Assembly (NCBI RefSeq): GCF_018729455.1
Contig: NZ_JAHHZF010000012.1
Location: forward strand, 142,231 to 206,230
Length of the DNA stretch: 64,000 bases
Direction of reading: 5' to 3'
From: Prosthecodimorpha staleyi
GTDB lineage: Bacteria; Pseudomonadota; Alphaproteobacteria; Rhizobiales; Ancalomicrobiaceae
In this document: positions 27,587 to 36,796 of the stretch, one piece after another
Layout: every line of letters begins with the position of its first letter
How positions within the stretch are numbered: the stretch's first letter is position 1
The notes under the pieces: generated by a model
The model's input: only the letters and a program-made list of their open reading frames with translations
The model's database searches: none
What the model was told of the DNA's origin: nothing
Position numbers and translations under genes: made by a program

Positions 27587-28718
27587 TCACTCGATATCCG
27601 CCACCGCATCGACCGCGCCACCGGAGACGCGAGCCGCCAGAGAGGCTTCCATGAACGGATCGAGATCGCCGTTCAGGACCTTGGCGGGATCGGTCGACTG
27701 CACGCCCGTACGCAGATCCTTCACCATCTGGTAGGGCTGCAGCACATAGGAGCGGATCTGGTGGCCCCAGCCGATTTCGGTCTTTGCGGCGGCCTCGGCG
27801 CTGGCCTTCTCCTCGCGCTTCTTCAGTTCAACCTCATAGAGGCGCGCCCGCAGCATGTCCCAGGCCTTGGCCCGGTTCTTGTGCTGCGACCGTTCCGCCT
27901 GGCAGGCCACAGCGATGCCGGTTGGAATATGGGTCAGGCGAACGGCCGAATCGGTCGTGTTGACGTGCTGGCCGCCGGCACCGGATGAACGGTAGGTGTC
28001 GACGCGAACGTCCGATTCCGGAATCGTGATCTCGATGGAATCGTCGATCACCGGATAGACCCAGACCGACGCGAAGCTCGTCTGGCGGCGCGCATTGGCG
28101 TCGAAGGGCGAGATGCGGACGAGCCGGTGCACGCCCGATTCCGTCTTCAGCCAGCCATAGGCGTTCGGCCCCTTCACGAGCAGGGTGGAGCCCTTGATGC
28201 CGGCACCTTCACCGGCGGTATATTCGATGATCTCGACCTTGTAGTCGTGCTGTTCGGCCCAGCGCATGTACATGCGCATCAGCATCTCGGCCCAATCCTG
28301 GGATTCGGTGCCGCCGGCGCCGGCATGAAACTCGACATAGGTATCGAAACTGTCGGCCTCGCCCGAAAGCAGGGCTTCGATCTGCCGGCGTTGCACGTCC
28401 TGACCGAGATGCTTGAGCTGTTCCTCGGCCTCGACGATCGTGGCCTCGTCGTTCTCGGCCTCGCCGAGTTCCAGCAGCGTCAGATGGTCGTCGAGCTCGC
28501 GCCCGATGCCACGCACGACATCAACCGATTTCGCGATCTGGTCGCGCTCGCGCATCAGTTTCTGGGCAACGGCGGGGTCATTCCAGAGATTCGGATCCTC
28601 GGCCCGGGCATTCAGCTCGTCGAGCCGCTTCAGTGCGACATCCCAGTCAAAGATGCCTCCTCAGCAGGCTGAGAGCCTGCTTGATCTCGTCTACGATGGT
28701 CTGGATTTCGGGTCTCAT
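27587..28718 (-). CDS. prfB: peptide chain release factor 2 (programmed +1 frameshift)
   Basis: 376 residues after a +1 shift. A 23-codon zero frame starts at ATG 28718 and ends at the in-frame TGA at 28649-28647; skipping the T at 28649 continues with Asp-Trp-Asp and gives the whole RF2 body (the joined reading is complement of 28650-28718 plus 27587-28648). The RF2 anticodon-like SPF tripeptide is at about 203-205 and the peptidyl-hydrolysis GGQ at about 248-250. It releases peptides at UGA and UAA; low RF2 lets ribosomes pause at the early UGA and shift, so the gene regulates itself. A reading that starts at 28555 would miss the first 54 residues. Confidence 0.95.
28647..28661 (-). promoter_or_regulatory. 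prfB: prfB programmed +1 frameshift site
   Basis: On the coding strand the bases read AGGAGG-CAT-CTT-TGA-C. The slippery CTT-TGA-C heptamer is canonical, and an internal Shine-Dalgarno-like AGGAGG (28661-28656) stands three bases before CTT, the same spacing as in E. coli prfB. Here the stimulator is a perfect anti-SD complement. Confidence 0.95.
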
Positions 28719-28946
28719 CGATCTCGTCCTGGGCGTCGCGCCTCCGGCACCGGTTGGCTTCGGGCGGCGGGCCGCGACCATACCGATGGCGTTGCCGCAT
28801 TGCAATTGCGCGGCGCGGACCGAAACCGACTGCGAATGATCGAGTCGTCCGTTCGCCTCCGCTTGACGCCACCGCGCCCATGCCGCGATGCTTCCGGCCG
28901 CGATGCTCGGCCGGTCCGTCATCGCCAGGAGGGGAGCCGCGCCGCC

Positions 28947-29840
28947 ATGGCCGACAGCATGTCCGGACCGCGACCGGCAGGACGGCATCGCTTCCGGGCC
29001 GCGCGCGCGGCCATCTCGGCCTGTGCGCTCGTGCTGGCGCTTGCCGGTCTGGCTCGGGCCCAGGACCGACTGTCCGAGACGGTGCGCATTCCGCTCGACC
29101 GGATCGAGATGACCACCGAACTGCATCGTCCCGCGGGCCCCGGCCCGTTCCCGGTGGTGGTCTTCGCCCATGGCCGTCCGGTCGACCATCACGGGCGCAC
29201 GGCCCTCGCGCGCTCCATCCCGCGCGATCAGGCGACATTCTGGGTCCGACGCGGCTTCGCCGTGGTGGCGCCGTTCCGTCCGGGCTACGGGCCGACCGGC
29301 GGCACTGACGTGGAGGCGCTGCATGCGCGCAACTGCGAGCGTACGCCAGACTATCGCCGCATCGCGGAGGCGGCCGGACGGCCGGTCGAGGCCGCGATCG
29401 CCTGGGTGCAGCAGCAGCCCTGGGCCCGCCGGGATCGCATCCTGCTCGTCGGGACGTCGGTCGGAGCGCTGGGCGTCCTGGCCGCAGCGACGCGGCAGCC
29501 CGAGGGGGTTGTCGCCTATATCGACTTCTCCGGCGGCGCCGGAGCCCTGCCCCGGCATTCGCCCGGCCGCCCGTGTCGTCCCGACATCGCAACCGCCCTC
29601 TTTGCCGAATACGGCCGTTCAGTCCGCATTCCCGGCCTTTGGCTCTATGCCGAAAATGATCTCGCCTGGGGGCCGGACGTTCCGAAAACCTGGCACAAGG
29701 CCTTCGCCGAGGGCGGTGCCCGCAGCTCCTTCGTCATGACGCCGGCGGTTCCCGGCGTCGACGGCAACCTGCTGATGCTGCGCGGTCAGAAACTCTGGGC
29801 GCCGATCGTGCGCGGCTTCATCGCCTCGCTCATGTTTTGA
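28947..29840 (+). CDS. secreted alpha/beta hydrolase (dienelactone-hydrolase-like)
   Basis: 297 residues. A signal peptide with an Arg-rich n-region and hydrophobic core (AISACALVLALAGLARA, cut before QDRL). The mature protein is an alpha/beta hydrolase: oxyanion strand PFPVVVFAHGRP, nucleophile elbow LLVGTSVGAL (GxSxG) and a late acid in YAENDLAWGP; a candidate His lies toward the C-terminus. The Cys-containing RNCERTPDYRRI and GRPCRPDI could form a disulfide in the periplasm. An AGGAGG lies about 14 bases before the ATG, so MSGPRP twelve bases further on is an alternative start. TTGA overlap with the next reading frame suggests co-transcription with the GT-C-like gene. Confidence 0.75.
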   Translation: MADSMSGPRPAGRHRFRAARAAISACALVLALAGLARAQDRLSETVRIPLDRIEMTTELHRPAGPGPFPVVVFAHGRPVDHHGRTALARSIPRDQATFWVRRGFAVVAPFRPGYGPTGGTDVEALHARNCERTPDYRRIAEAAGRPVEAAIAWVQQQPWARRDRILLVGTSVGALGVLAAATRQPEGVVAYIDFSGGAGALPRHSPGRPCRPDIATALFAEYGRSVRIPGLWLYAENDLAWGPDVPKTWHKAFAEGGARSSFVMTPAVPGVDGNLLMLRGQKLWAPIVRGFIASLMF

Positions 29841-29917
29841 AAACCGTCTCCATAAGCCGGATGGCAACACCTGCCGGCCTATGGTCTGCCGCGCTCCGCA
29901 CCGATCCGGCAGAGACC

Positions 29918-31510
29918 ATGACCGCAAGCCCAGCCACCTTTGCCGCCTCGCCCCCACCGCGCCCTGCCGTCGGCGCCTCGTTGCCGTCGGCCGCCAGGTC
30001 CGGGCTGCAGGTGGAGGCCGGACTTGCGGCCCTGCTTCTCGCGCTCGCCGGACTTCAGATCGCGCATGGCATGGCGACCGTCTTCCCGCTCGACGATGCC
30101 TATATCGTGCTCCACAACGCGCAGGTTCTGCTCGCCGGGGGCGTCGATGCCAGCTTCTCCGAAGCGTCGGCCCTGGTCGGCTCGACCAGCCCGCTGCATC
30201 TGATCCTGGTTGCCGGTCTCGGGCGGATCATGCCGCTGCCGGTCGGCCTCACGCTCCTCGCCTATCTGGGTGCCTTCGCCTATGGCTGCGGCCTGATCGC
30301 GGCCGCCCGGCGCAGCGGCGCGCGCGGGGCCGGCGCCTTTGCCTTCGCGCTTGCCGGGCTCCTCGCCGCCCACAGTCCGTTCCAACTCCTGAACGGGCTG
30401 GAGACCGGCCTCGCCATGGCGGCGGTCATCTGGGCGCTGGTCCTCTACGGCGATGCGGCGACCAGCGCAGCACGGCGATGGCTGCTCTGGGTTCTGATCG
30501 GCATCCTGCCGGTCCTGCGTCCCGAACTCGCCGTGCTCGGACTGTTGCTCGGCGCCTGCGATCTCTGGCGGATGCGCGACGAGGCCGGCGGCGGGACATT
30601 GGCTGCCGTCCGTCGGGTCCTCCCCTGCGCCTTGGCCGCCGGGCTGATCGTCGCGCCGTTCCTGATCTGGCAGTGGGTCGATACCGGCACGGTGCTGCCG
30701 GGAACCATCGGCGCCAAGAAAGCGTGGTTCGCGGAAACCGACCTGCCGATCGGCCTCAAGGCGCGCTCATTCGTGACCGACGCGACACAGTTCCTGGCCG
30801 GCTTCGGGCTGACGGTCCTGCCTGCACTGCTGCTTCTGCCGGTGACGGCTGCCGGTCGCATCGGCGCCGTCTTTGCCGCGATCGTGCTCACGCTCTATTT
30901 TCGCGAGATGCCGGGCGGCCTGTCGCACAACGAGCAGCGCTACCTGCATGTCTTCGCGCCGGTGGTGATGTTCGGCGCGGCCGGGTTGTTCTGGGCCGGG
31001 CCGGAACGGTTCGGCGCCCTCGGGCGCATGCCGAACGCCGTGGCGGCGGTGCTCGCCCTTCAGGCCGCCCTGCTCGCTCTTCCCGGGCTGGCGCGCTACC
31101 GCGACGCCACGGCCTTCACGGCCGGCGATCTCGACCGGATCGCCCGCCATGCCCGCGAGGCGCTGCCGGCGAATGCCCGCCTGCTGATCCACGATGCCGG
31201 CTACATCGCCTGGGCGACATCGTTGCCGCTCATCGACATGGTCGGATTGAAGACCCCGTCCAGCATTGCCGAGCACCGCGCCCTGACATTGCCGAGCAAC
31301 GGCGTGCGGCGCGGCGAAGCCATCGCGCGGATCGCGGCCCGCGGCGCCGTCAGCCATGCAATCGTCCTCGACGACTGGAACGAACGCTTCGGCATCGTCG
31401 ACGGATTGATCGAGGCGGGCTGGACGGTGGCGCCGACCGGGCCGGCCGGCGCCTATCGGCTCTATCGCCTCACGCCCCCCACGGTCGCCGCCGCCTCGCC
31501 GGCTCCGTAG
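29918..31510 (+). CDS. GT-C-like integral membrane protein
   Basis: 530 residues, about ten hydrophobic helices and a C-terminal soluble domain of about 130 residues. The first extracytoplasmic loop has FPLDDAYIVLHNAQ, the acidic DD/DDAY pattern of GT-C polyprenyl-phosphate-sugar transferases, including mycobacterial arabinofuranosyltransferases. Later loops include LSHNEQRYLHVFAP, and the soluble tail starts near GDLDRIARHAREALP. Such enzymes use lipid-phosphate sugars outside the inner membrane. The start is uncertain: ATGs at 29861 and 29918 and a TTG at 29837 are all in frame; 29918 has AGAG just upstream. The arabinose link is inference from the operon at 41.8-45.4 kb. Confidence 0.65.
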   Translation: MTASPATFAASPPPRPAVGASLPSAARSGLQVEAGLAALLLALAGLQIAHGMATVFPLDDAYIVLHNAQVLLAGGVDASFSEASALVGSTSPLHLILVAGLGRIMPLPVGLTLLAYLGAFAYGCGLIAAARRSGARGAGAFAFALAGLLAAHSPFQLLNGLETGLAMAAVIWALVLYGDAATSAARRWLLWVLIGILPVLRPELAVLGLLLGACDLWRMRDEAGGGTLAAVRRVLPCALAAGLIVAPFLIWQWVDTGTVLPGTIGAKKAWFAETDLPIGLKARSFVTDATQFLAGFGLTVLPALLLLPVTAAGRIGAVFAAIVLTLYFREMPGGLSHNEQRYLHVFAPVVMFGAAGLFWAGPERFGALGRMPNAVAAVLALQAALLALPGLARYRDATAFTAGDLDRIARHAREALPANARLLIHDAGYIAWATSLPLIDMVGLKTPSSIAEHRALTLPSNGVRRGEAIARIAARGAVSHAIVLDDWNERFGIVDGLIEAGWTVAPTGPAGAYRLYRLTPPTVAAASPAP

Positions 31511-31576
31511 AATGCGCGCGCACCGGACGGCCCGACCGCGGACGCAACGCAAGACCGGGTCTGGCTGCCTGCCCGG

Positions 31577-34054
31577 TCAGTAGAGCCCACCCGGCTGGAG
31601 ACCGCGCTCCTGTTCCGGGGTGACGCGACGGGCGCGCGAGAACTCGCCCTGCTCGTATCCGATGATCGAATAGTTGTCCGGCGGGGCAGTACCGGGCTTG
31701 AAGGCCTCCATGATCGTCTCCGGATCGCCCGGCGAGGCCTTGAGACCGCTCTTCCGGTTGATGGCGATCAGGCGGATGCCCGGCGGCACGCGGAACGGCA
31801 CGGCCGGCTTGTCCTTCAGCGCCTCGACGAAGAAGTCCTTCGCGATCGGGGCCGCCGTGTGTCCGCCGGACTGGCCGCGACCGAGCGGACGCGGCTTGTC
31901 GTAGCCGACATAGACGCCGACCACGAGGTCCGGCGTGAAGCCCATGAACCACACGTCCTTCTCGTCGTTGGTCGTGCCGGTCTTGCCGGCGACCGGCTTG
32001 CCGACCTCGCGCAGCACGGTCGCCGTGCCGCGCTGGACCACGCCCTCCATCATCGACGTGATCTGATAGGCGGTCATCGGGTCGAGCACCTGCTCGCGGT
32101 CGTCGATCAGCTTGGGCTCCTCCTGGGCCGCCCAGGCGCTCGCCTCGCAGCCCTGGCAGATGCGCGGGTCGTGCTTGTAGATGGTCTTGCCGTAGCGGTC
32201 CTGGATGCGGTCGATGAAGGTCGCCTTCACGCGGCGGCCGCCATTGGCGATGGTCGCGTAGGCCGAGGTCATGCGCAGCACGGTGGTCTCGCCGGCGCCG
32301 AGCGACATCGACAGCACCGGCGACAATTCGTCGTAGATGCCGAACCGCTTGGCGTATTCGACCACCAGCGGCATGCCCATGTCCTTGGCGAGCCGCACCG
32401 TCATGGTGTTGCGCGACTGCTCGATGCCGACGCGCAGCGTCGAGGGGCCGTAGAACTTGCCGGAATAGTTCTCCGGCCGCCACGGTGCCGCGCCGACGCC
32501 CTGGCTGATCTCGATCGGCCCGTCGAGCACGACGCTCGACGGCGTATAGCCGTTGTCGAGGGCGGCCGAATAGACGAAGGGCTTGAACGAGGAGCCCGGC
32601 TGCCGCCAGGCCTGGGTGGCGCGGTTGAACTCGCTGTCCGAGAAGGAGGCGCCGCCCGCCACGGCCAGGACGCGCCCCGTATGCGGGTCCATCGCCACCA
32701 GCGCGCCGGAGACCTCCGGGAACTGGCGCAGACGGTAGCCCTGCCGGTCGCCGCTGCCCGTGCCGGCCTTCTCGACCAGGATCACGTCGCCGGGCTGCAG
32801 CACCTGCGCGGCGGATTTGATGCTCTGGCCCTTGCGCGGACCGTCGGCCCATTTCGCCCATTTCAGCTGATCGGCGGCGATGAAGCCGCGCTCGCGCTGC
32901 GTCGAGACCGTGCCGCCGAACAGCTTCGGCGGCTGCAGGCCGATGATCGCCTCCTGGTCGACAACCGACAGCACCACCGCCGCGCGCCATTCCGGCATGT
33001 CGGCGAGCGTCTTGACCTCGGCGAGCTTCGGGCCCCAGTCGCCGCCGGCCAGATCGATCTTCGAGATCGGCCCGCGCCAGCCCTGATCCTGGTCGTAGTC
33101 CATCAGGCCCTTGAGCAGCACCTTGCGGGCGATGACCTGCATCTTCGGATCGAGCGTGGTGCGCACCGACAGGCCGCCCTGGTAGAGGCCCTTCTCGCCA
33201 TAGCGCTCGGCGAGCTCGCGGCGGACCTCCTCGGCGAAATAGTCGGAGGCGAAGAGATGCGGGCCGGTCTGGCGGGGAACCACCGTCAGCGGTTCCTTCT
33301 TCGCCTTGTCGGCCTCCTCACGCTTGATGTAGCCGTTCTGCGCCATCAGATCGATGATGTCGTTGCGGCGGCCGACCGCACGCTCGGGGAAGCGGAATGG
33401 GTGGTAGTTGTTCGGCGCCTTCGGGAGCGCGGCCAGATAGGCGCATTCCGCGATGGTCAGTTCGTGGACCGACTTGTCGAAATAGAGCAGCGAAGCGGCC
33501 GCGACGCCGTAGGCGCCGATGCCGAGATAGATCTCGTTCAGATAGAGCTCGAGGATCTGCTCCTTGTTGAACGCCTCCTCGATGCGCATGGCCAGGATCG
33601 CCTCCTTGGCTTTGCGCTCGACACTCTGCTCGTTGGTCAGCAGGAAGTTCTTGGCGACCTGCTGGGTGATGGTCGAGGCGCCCTGGGCACGCTTCTTGCC
33701 GCCGCGCAGGCGGTCGGAGACCAGCGTATAGACGGCACGCGCGATGCCTTCGGGATCGACGCCGCGATGCTCGTAGAAATTCTTGTCCTCAGCCGAGATG
33801 AAGGCGCTCTTGAGCAGCTGCGGAATCGCCTGCGAGGGCAGGAACAGCCGGCGTTCATGGGCATATTCGGCAATCAGGCTGCCGTCCGAGGCGTGTACCC
33901 GGGTCATCACCGGCGGTTCGTAGTTGCGAAGGCCCGCATAGTCGGGGAGATCCGACGCCACATAGCGATAGGCCAGGACTAGGCCGCCGGCGATGATCAG
34001 CGTCACCACGGCACCCAGCCCGAACAGCCAGCCGAAAAACCTGAAGATGAACAT
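31577..34054 (-). CDS. mrcA: penicillin-binding protein 1A
   Basis: 825 residues, a class A bifunctional PBP. A transmembrane helix at about 10-30; GT51 transglycosylase with catalytic Glu89 in SAEDKNFYEHRGVD and RKAKEAILAMRIE, EIYLGIGAYGV; an OB-like insert; then transpeptidase motifs SSFKP (SxxK), SRN (SxN) and KTGTT (KTG). It polymerises and cross-links peptidoglycan in the periplasm. The ATG at 34054 is set by the family N-terminus (FRFFGWLFGLG); the ribosome site is weak. It lies downstream of amiC on the same strand, the usual rhizobial order amiC-mrcA-prfB, but separated here from prfB by two opposite-strand genes. Confidence 0.95.
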   Translation of the reverse strand: MFIFRFFGWLFGLGAVVTLIIAGGLVLAYRYVASDLPDYAGLRNYEPPVMTRVHASDGSLIAEYAHERRLFLPSQAIPQLLKSAFISAEDKNFYEHRGVDPEGIARAVYTLVSDRLRGGKKRAQGASTITQQVAKNFLLTNEQSVERKAKEAILAMRIEEAFNKEQILELYLNEIYLGIGAYGVAAASLLYFDKSVHELTIAECAYLAALPKAPNNYHPFRFPERAVGRRNDIIDLMAQNGYIKREEADKAKKEPLTVVPRQTGPHLFASDYFAEEVRRELAERYGEKGLYQGGLSVRTTLDPKMQVIARKVLLKGLMDYDQDQGWRGPISKIDLAGGDWGPKLAEVKTLADMPEWRAAVVLSVVDQEAIIGLQPPKLFGGTVSTQRERGFIAADQLKWAKWADGPRKGQSIKSAAQVLQPGDVILVEKAGTGSGDRQGYRLRQFPEVSGALVAMDPHTGRVLAVAGGASFSDSEFNRATQAWRQPGSSFKPFVYSAALDNGYTPSSVVLDGPIEISQGVGAAPWRPENYSGKFYGPSTLRVGIEQSRNTMTVRLAKDMGMPLVVEYAKRFGIYDELSPVLSMSLGAGETTVLRMTSAYATIANGGRRVKATFIDRIQDRYGKTIYKHDPRICQGCEASAWAAQEEPKLIDDREQVLDPMTAYQITSMMEGVVQRGTATVLREVGKPVAGKTGTTNDEKDVWFMGFTPDLVVGVYVGYDKPRPLGRGQSGGHTAAPIAKDFFVEALKDKPAVPFRVPPGIRLIAINRKSGLKASPGDPETIMEAFKPGTAPPDNYSIIGYEQGEFSRARRVTPEQERGLQPGGLY

Positions 34055-34650
34055 GCCGCCGGCATTCTCCCCGTTCGCCGGGCCCGCAGGGTCGGGATCG
34101 CGCCCGCCGCGTCGGAACCGACTTCCATATTCCGCCTGCCCAGCCGCCCCGAATCCACGGAACTCGAGCCTTCGATACCCGAGAAACCGGCCCGCGACGC
34201 CTGCGAAGCCAACTGCTCCCGGCGCCGCCGACCAGACCGGCGCATGCACGGACCGGACCCGGACCGGCCATGCCCTCGAATAATCCCTTAGCGCAGGACG
34301 GGCGCCGGCGAAATCACCGAAACGCCGGATCCCCCGCCTTGTCCCGAGCGCCCAGCCGGGCGACCTCGCGACCGAGCCGAACCCCGACAACCGCCGCGTG
34401 GCGCCGCCTGCCCCGCCTTGCGTCCGGCCATCTCCTTCCGGGAGACTGCGCGCGCCACCGCCCGGACCGACGCCCCGCGGTCAAGCACCGATCGGCTGCC
34501 CGAAGCGGGTCCGCGCCCCGGCACGTGCGACGCGAAGCCTTTGTTTTGCAGGTTTATGGCAAAGCTGCGGCGTCGGGCGGACGGCCGTTCCGTCACCGGG
34601 CTATCCGCCGACCGGCCGTGGGAATTTGGCCACGGGCGATGGGCAACGGC
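34055..34650. other. intergenic region between amiC and mrcA
   Basis: 596 bp with no convincing coding frame on either strand and no obvious repeat. It probably carries the mrcA promoter. Unusually long for two genes that are normally neighbours. Confidence 0.4.
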
Positions 34651-36432
34651 TCACGGCGCGTTGGCGACCCGGTTCTGGAAATAGCGGTCGATGGCGGACA
34701 TCAGCGCCGAGGTCGTCTTTTCGCGCCAGTCGGCCGACATCAGCAGCTGCTCGTCGTCCTTGTTGGTCAGAAAGCCGAGTTCGACCAAGGCCGAAGGCAC
34801 GTCATGCGCCTTGAGTACACGGAAATTGGCCGAACGATGCGGCTGGACCTTGACCAGACGCCCGACCGCACCGAGGTCCTCGACCAGGTTGCGGGCCAGC
34901 ACATGGCTGAAGCGCTTGGTCTCGCGCAGGATCAGATCGATCAGAATGTCCGCGACCGCGCTGGGCGCCTCGTCCGGCACCACACCTGCAAGCGCATCGG
35001 AGGCGTTTTCCTTCGCCGCGAGGGCCGCGGCGGCCGAATCGGACGCCCGATCGTCGAGGGTGTAGACGGTGGCACCGCGCACCAGACGGTCATATTCGGC
35101 ATCGGCATGGATCGACAGGAACAGATCCGCATGATGCTGGCGTGCGATGCGAACGCGCTCGCCGAGCGGCACGAAGGTGTCTTCGCGCCGGGTCATATGC
35201 ACCTCGTAACGTCCGGTCGACACCAGCTTCTTTTCCAGAAGGCGTGCGATATCCAGCACGACACCCTTTTCGACCGTGCCGGTCGCCGGACTGCGGGTCC
35301 CGACATCGATGCCGCCATGGCCCGCATCGATGACAACGACGGGCTTGACCTTCTGCGCGCGGGTCGGCTCGCGATCACCTTTCGCCAGCACGCCGGTGCC
35401 CTCGCTCAGGGCCGGCGGCCGGGTCTGGCGGACATGCGCGGCCATGAAGGCCTCGCGGGAGGTTTCGCGCAGCACGAGGACGAGGCGGGCCGGGCCGCCA
35501 TTCTCGCCGCGCTCGATCGCGGCCCGCTCGATCGCCAGAGGCCCGTTGGCATCGAACACCAACCGCGATCGACCGGCCATGAACAACCCCCAGCGCCAGC
35601 TCGCGATCGCCCCGCCGCCGGCGCGCCCGGCCTCCTGCGGGAGATCGAACCGGACCTCGGGCATGTCGATGACGATACGGTAGGGATCAGCCAGACCGAA
35701 GCTGTCGATCGCCACCGGCCGCGACAGGTCGATCGTGAACCGGGTCCGTTCGTGATCGACGGCGATCGATGGATGGCTGGCGACGGCCGGAGGGCCGCCC
35801 GCGTCACCCGGCGGCTCGCCGGCAGCCGGAGCGTCGACAGCCGGCGCCGCCATGGCGGGCGCACCGGCCGACGTCCGGCCGGCCACACCCAGGCTCATCG
35901 ATTCCCGGCCGCCGCCCGCCCCCGTCGCGATCGCATCGAGACGCGCATTGCCGGTCGTCGCCGGCGCATAGGCCATGGGCTCGCCGAGAGTAGCCGTTGC
36001 GGCGCCGCCGATCGCGGTGAGCGGATCGATTGACCCGCGGGTCGGCACGGCGGCGAGCGGCAAAGCCGGGCTGCCGCCCGCCCGCCGACCGGGCAGCGCC
36101 GCCCCTGTAGCCCCGGTCGCCCCGGCCGCCCCGGCCGTCAAGGCCGGCTCGGGAGGGACGGCTCCGGTCGTCGACGGGTCGGTCCGCTGCGGGGGCGGCC
36201 CCTTCGCGGGCGCAGCGACGCGGCGGGACGGCGCGGTCTGGCCGGACCGCGGCTTCGCGGCGCGGTGGGCCACGCTCGGCTTGCCGCCGGATTTGCTGCC
36301 GGACGCCGCCGGCGGGACGATGCTGAGCGGCCGTGACGGCTCCGCGCGCGCGCCGGCCAGCCCTGCGAGCAGCATGGCGAAGCCCGAACAGGCCAGCAGG
36401 GTCCAAAAGGCGATCCGTCGCGCCACGCTCAT
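34651..36432 (-). CDS. amiC: N-acetylmuramoyl-L-alanine amidase with AMIN domain
   Basis: 593 residues. A signal/anchor region (MSVARRIAFWTLLACSGFAMLLAGLAGARA), a low-complexity Ala/Gly/Pro-rich linker of about 170 residues, an AMIN domain at about 230-330 (TRFTIDLSRPVAIDSFGLADPYRIVIDMP) and a zinc amidase_3 domain from about 375 (VVVIDAGHGGIDVGT for the first His; SIHADAEYD for the second; ALVELGFLTN for the catalytic Glu). It cuts septal peptidoglycan during division. Gene order with mrcA is conserved in rhizobia, although rne, often found on the other side, is absent here. Confidence 0.92.
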   Translation of the reverse strand: MSVARRIAFWTLLACSGFAMLLAGLAGARAEPSRPLSIVPPAASGSKSGGKPSVAHRAAKPRSGQTAPSRRVAAPAKGPPPQRTDPSTTGAVPPEPALTAGAAGATGATGAALPGRRAGGSPALPLAAVPTRGSIDPLTAIGGAATATLGEPMAYAPATTGNARLDAIATGAGGGRESMSLGVAGRTSAGAPAMAAPAVDAPAAGEPPGDAGGPPAVASHPSIAVDHERTRFTIDLSRPVAIDSFGLADPYRIVIDMPEVRFDLPQEAGRAGGGAIASWRWGLFMAGRSRLVFDANGPLAIERAAIERGENGGPARLVLVLRETSREAFMAAHVRQTRPPALSEGTGVLAKGDREPTRAQKVKPVVVIDAGHGGIDVGTRSPATGTVEKGVVLDIARLLEKKLVSTGRYEVHMTRREDTFVPLGERVRIARQHHADLFLSIHADAEYDRLVRGATVYTLDDRASDSAAAALAAKENASDALAGVVPDEAPSAVADILIDLILRETKRFSHVLARNLVEDLGAVGRLVKVQPHRSANFRVLKAHDVPSALVELGFLTNKDDEQLLMSADWREKTTSALMSAIDRYFQNRVANAP

Positions 36433-36796
36433 GTCCGATACGGTTTCAACCGTTGGAACCGACCTCGCCCGCCTCGGTGCCGATCGGCACACGGGAACGA
36501 AGAAGACACCGTAATAAAGCATGAACCATGACCGGTTAAGAGGCGGTAACCCTGTCGCCTTTCCGGGCGCCGGCACGGGGTTCAATCCGATTGGCGCCTT
36601 TTCGGGCATGCGGCACCATGACAGCCTTGGATCCGCCGCTTGACAGCCGCCGTCGTCCGGGCGAAAGCCGTCCGATCGGTTGCCGAACGCCATATTGTCG
36701 TGCGTCCGCATCCGGTGTCACACTGGGCGACAAAGGGAGAAAACTCCCGGCCGTCCGGGCAATTCCGGGATGGCAGCACGAACCGTGGGAGTTCTC
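36433..36796. other. divergent intergenic region upstream of amiC
   Basis: 364 bp between divergent starts. Near 36535-36555 the strand reading toward amiC carries TTAC-N6-TTAACC, one base short of the CtrA spacing (TTAA-N7-TTAAC). No gene is seen. Promoters for both flanking genes must lie here. Confidence 0.35.

Noticed and set aside
31859-33982. A 707-codon plus-strand frame opposite mrcA
   Set aside because: Shadow of PBP1A, with composition (Arg, His, Asp, Leu runs) typical of antisense GC-rich sequence.
36535-36555. TTAC-N6-TTAACC in front of amiC as a CtrA box
   Set aside because: The spacer is one base short and one half is mismatched; only a suggestion.
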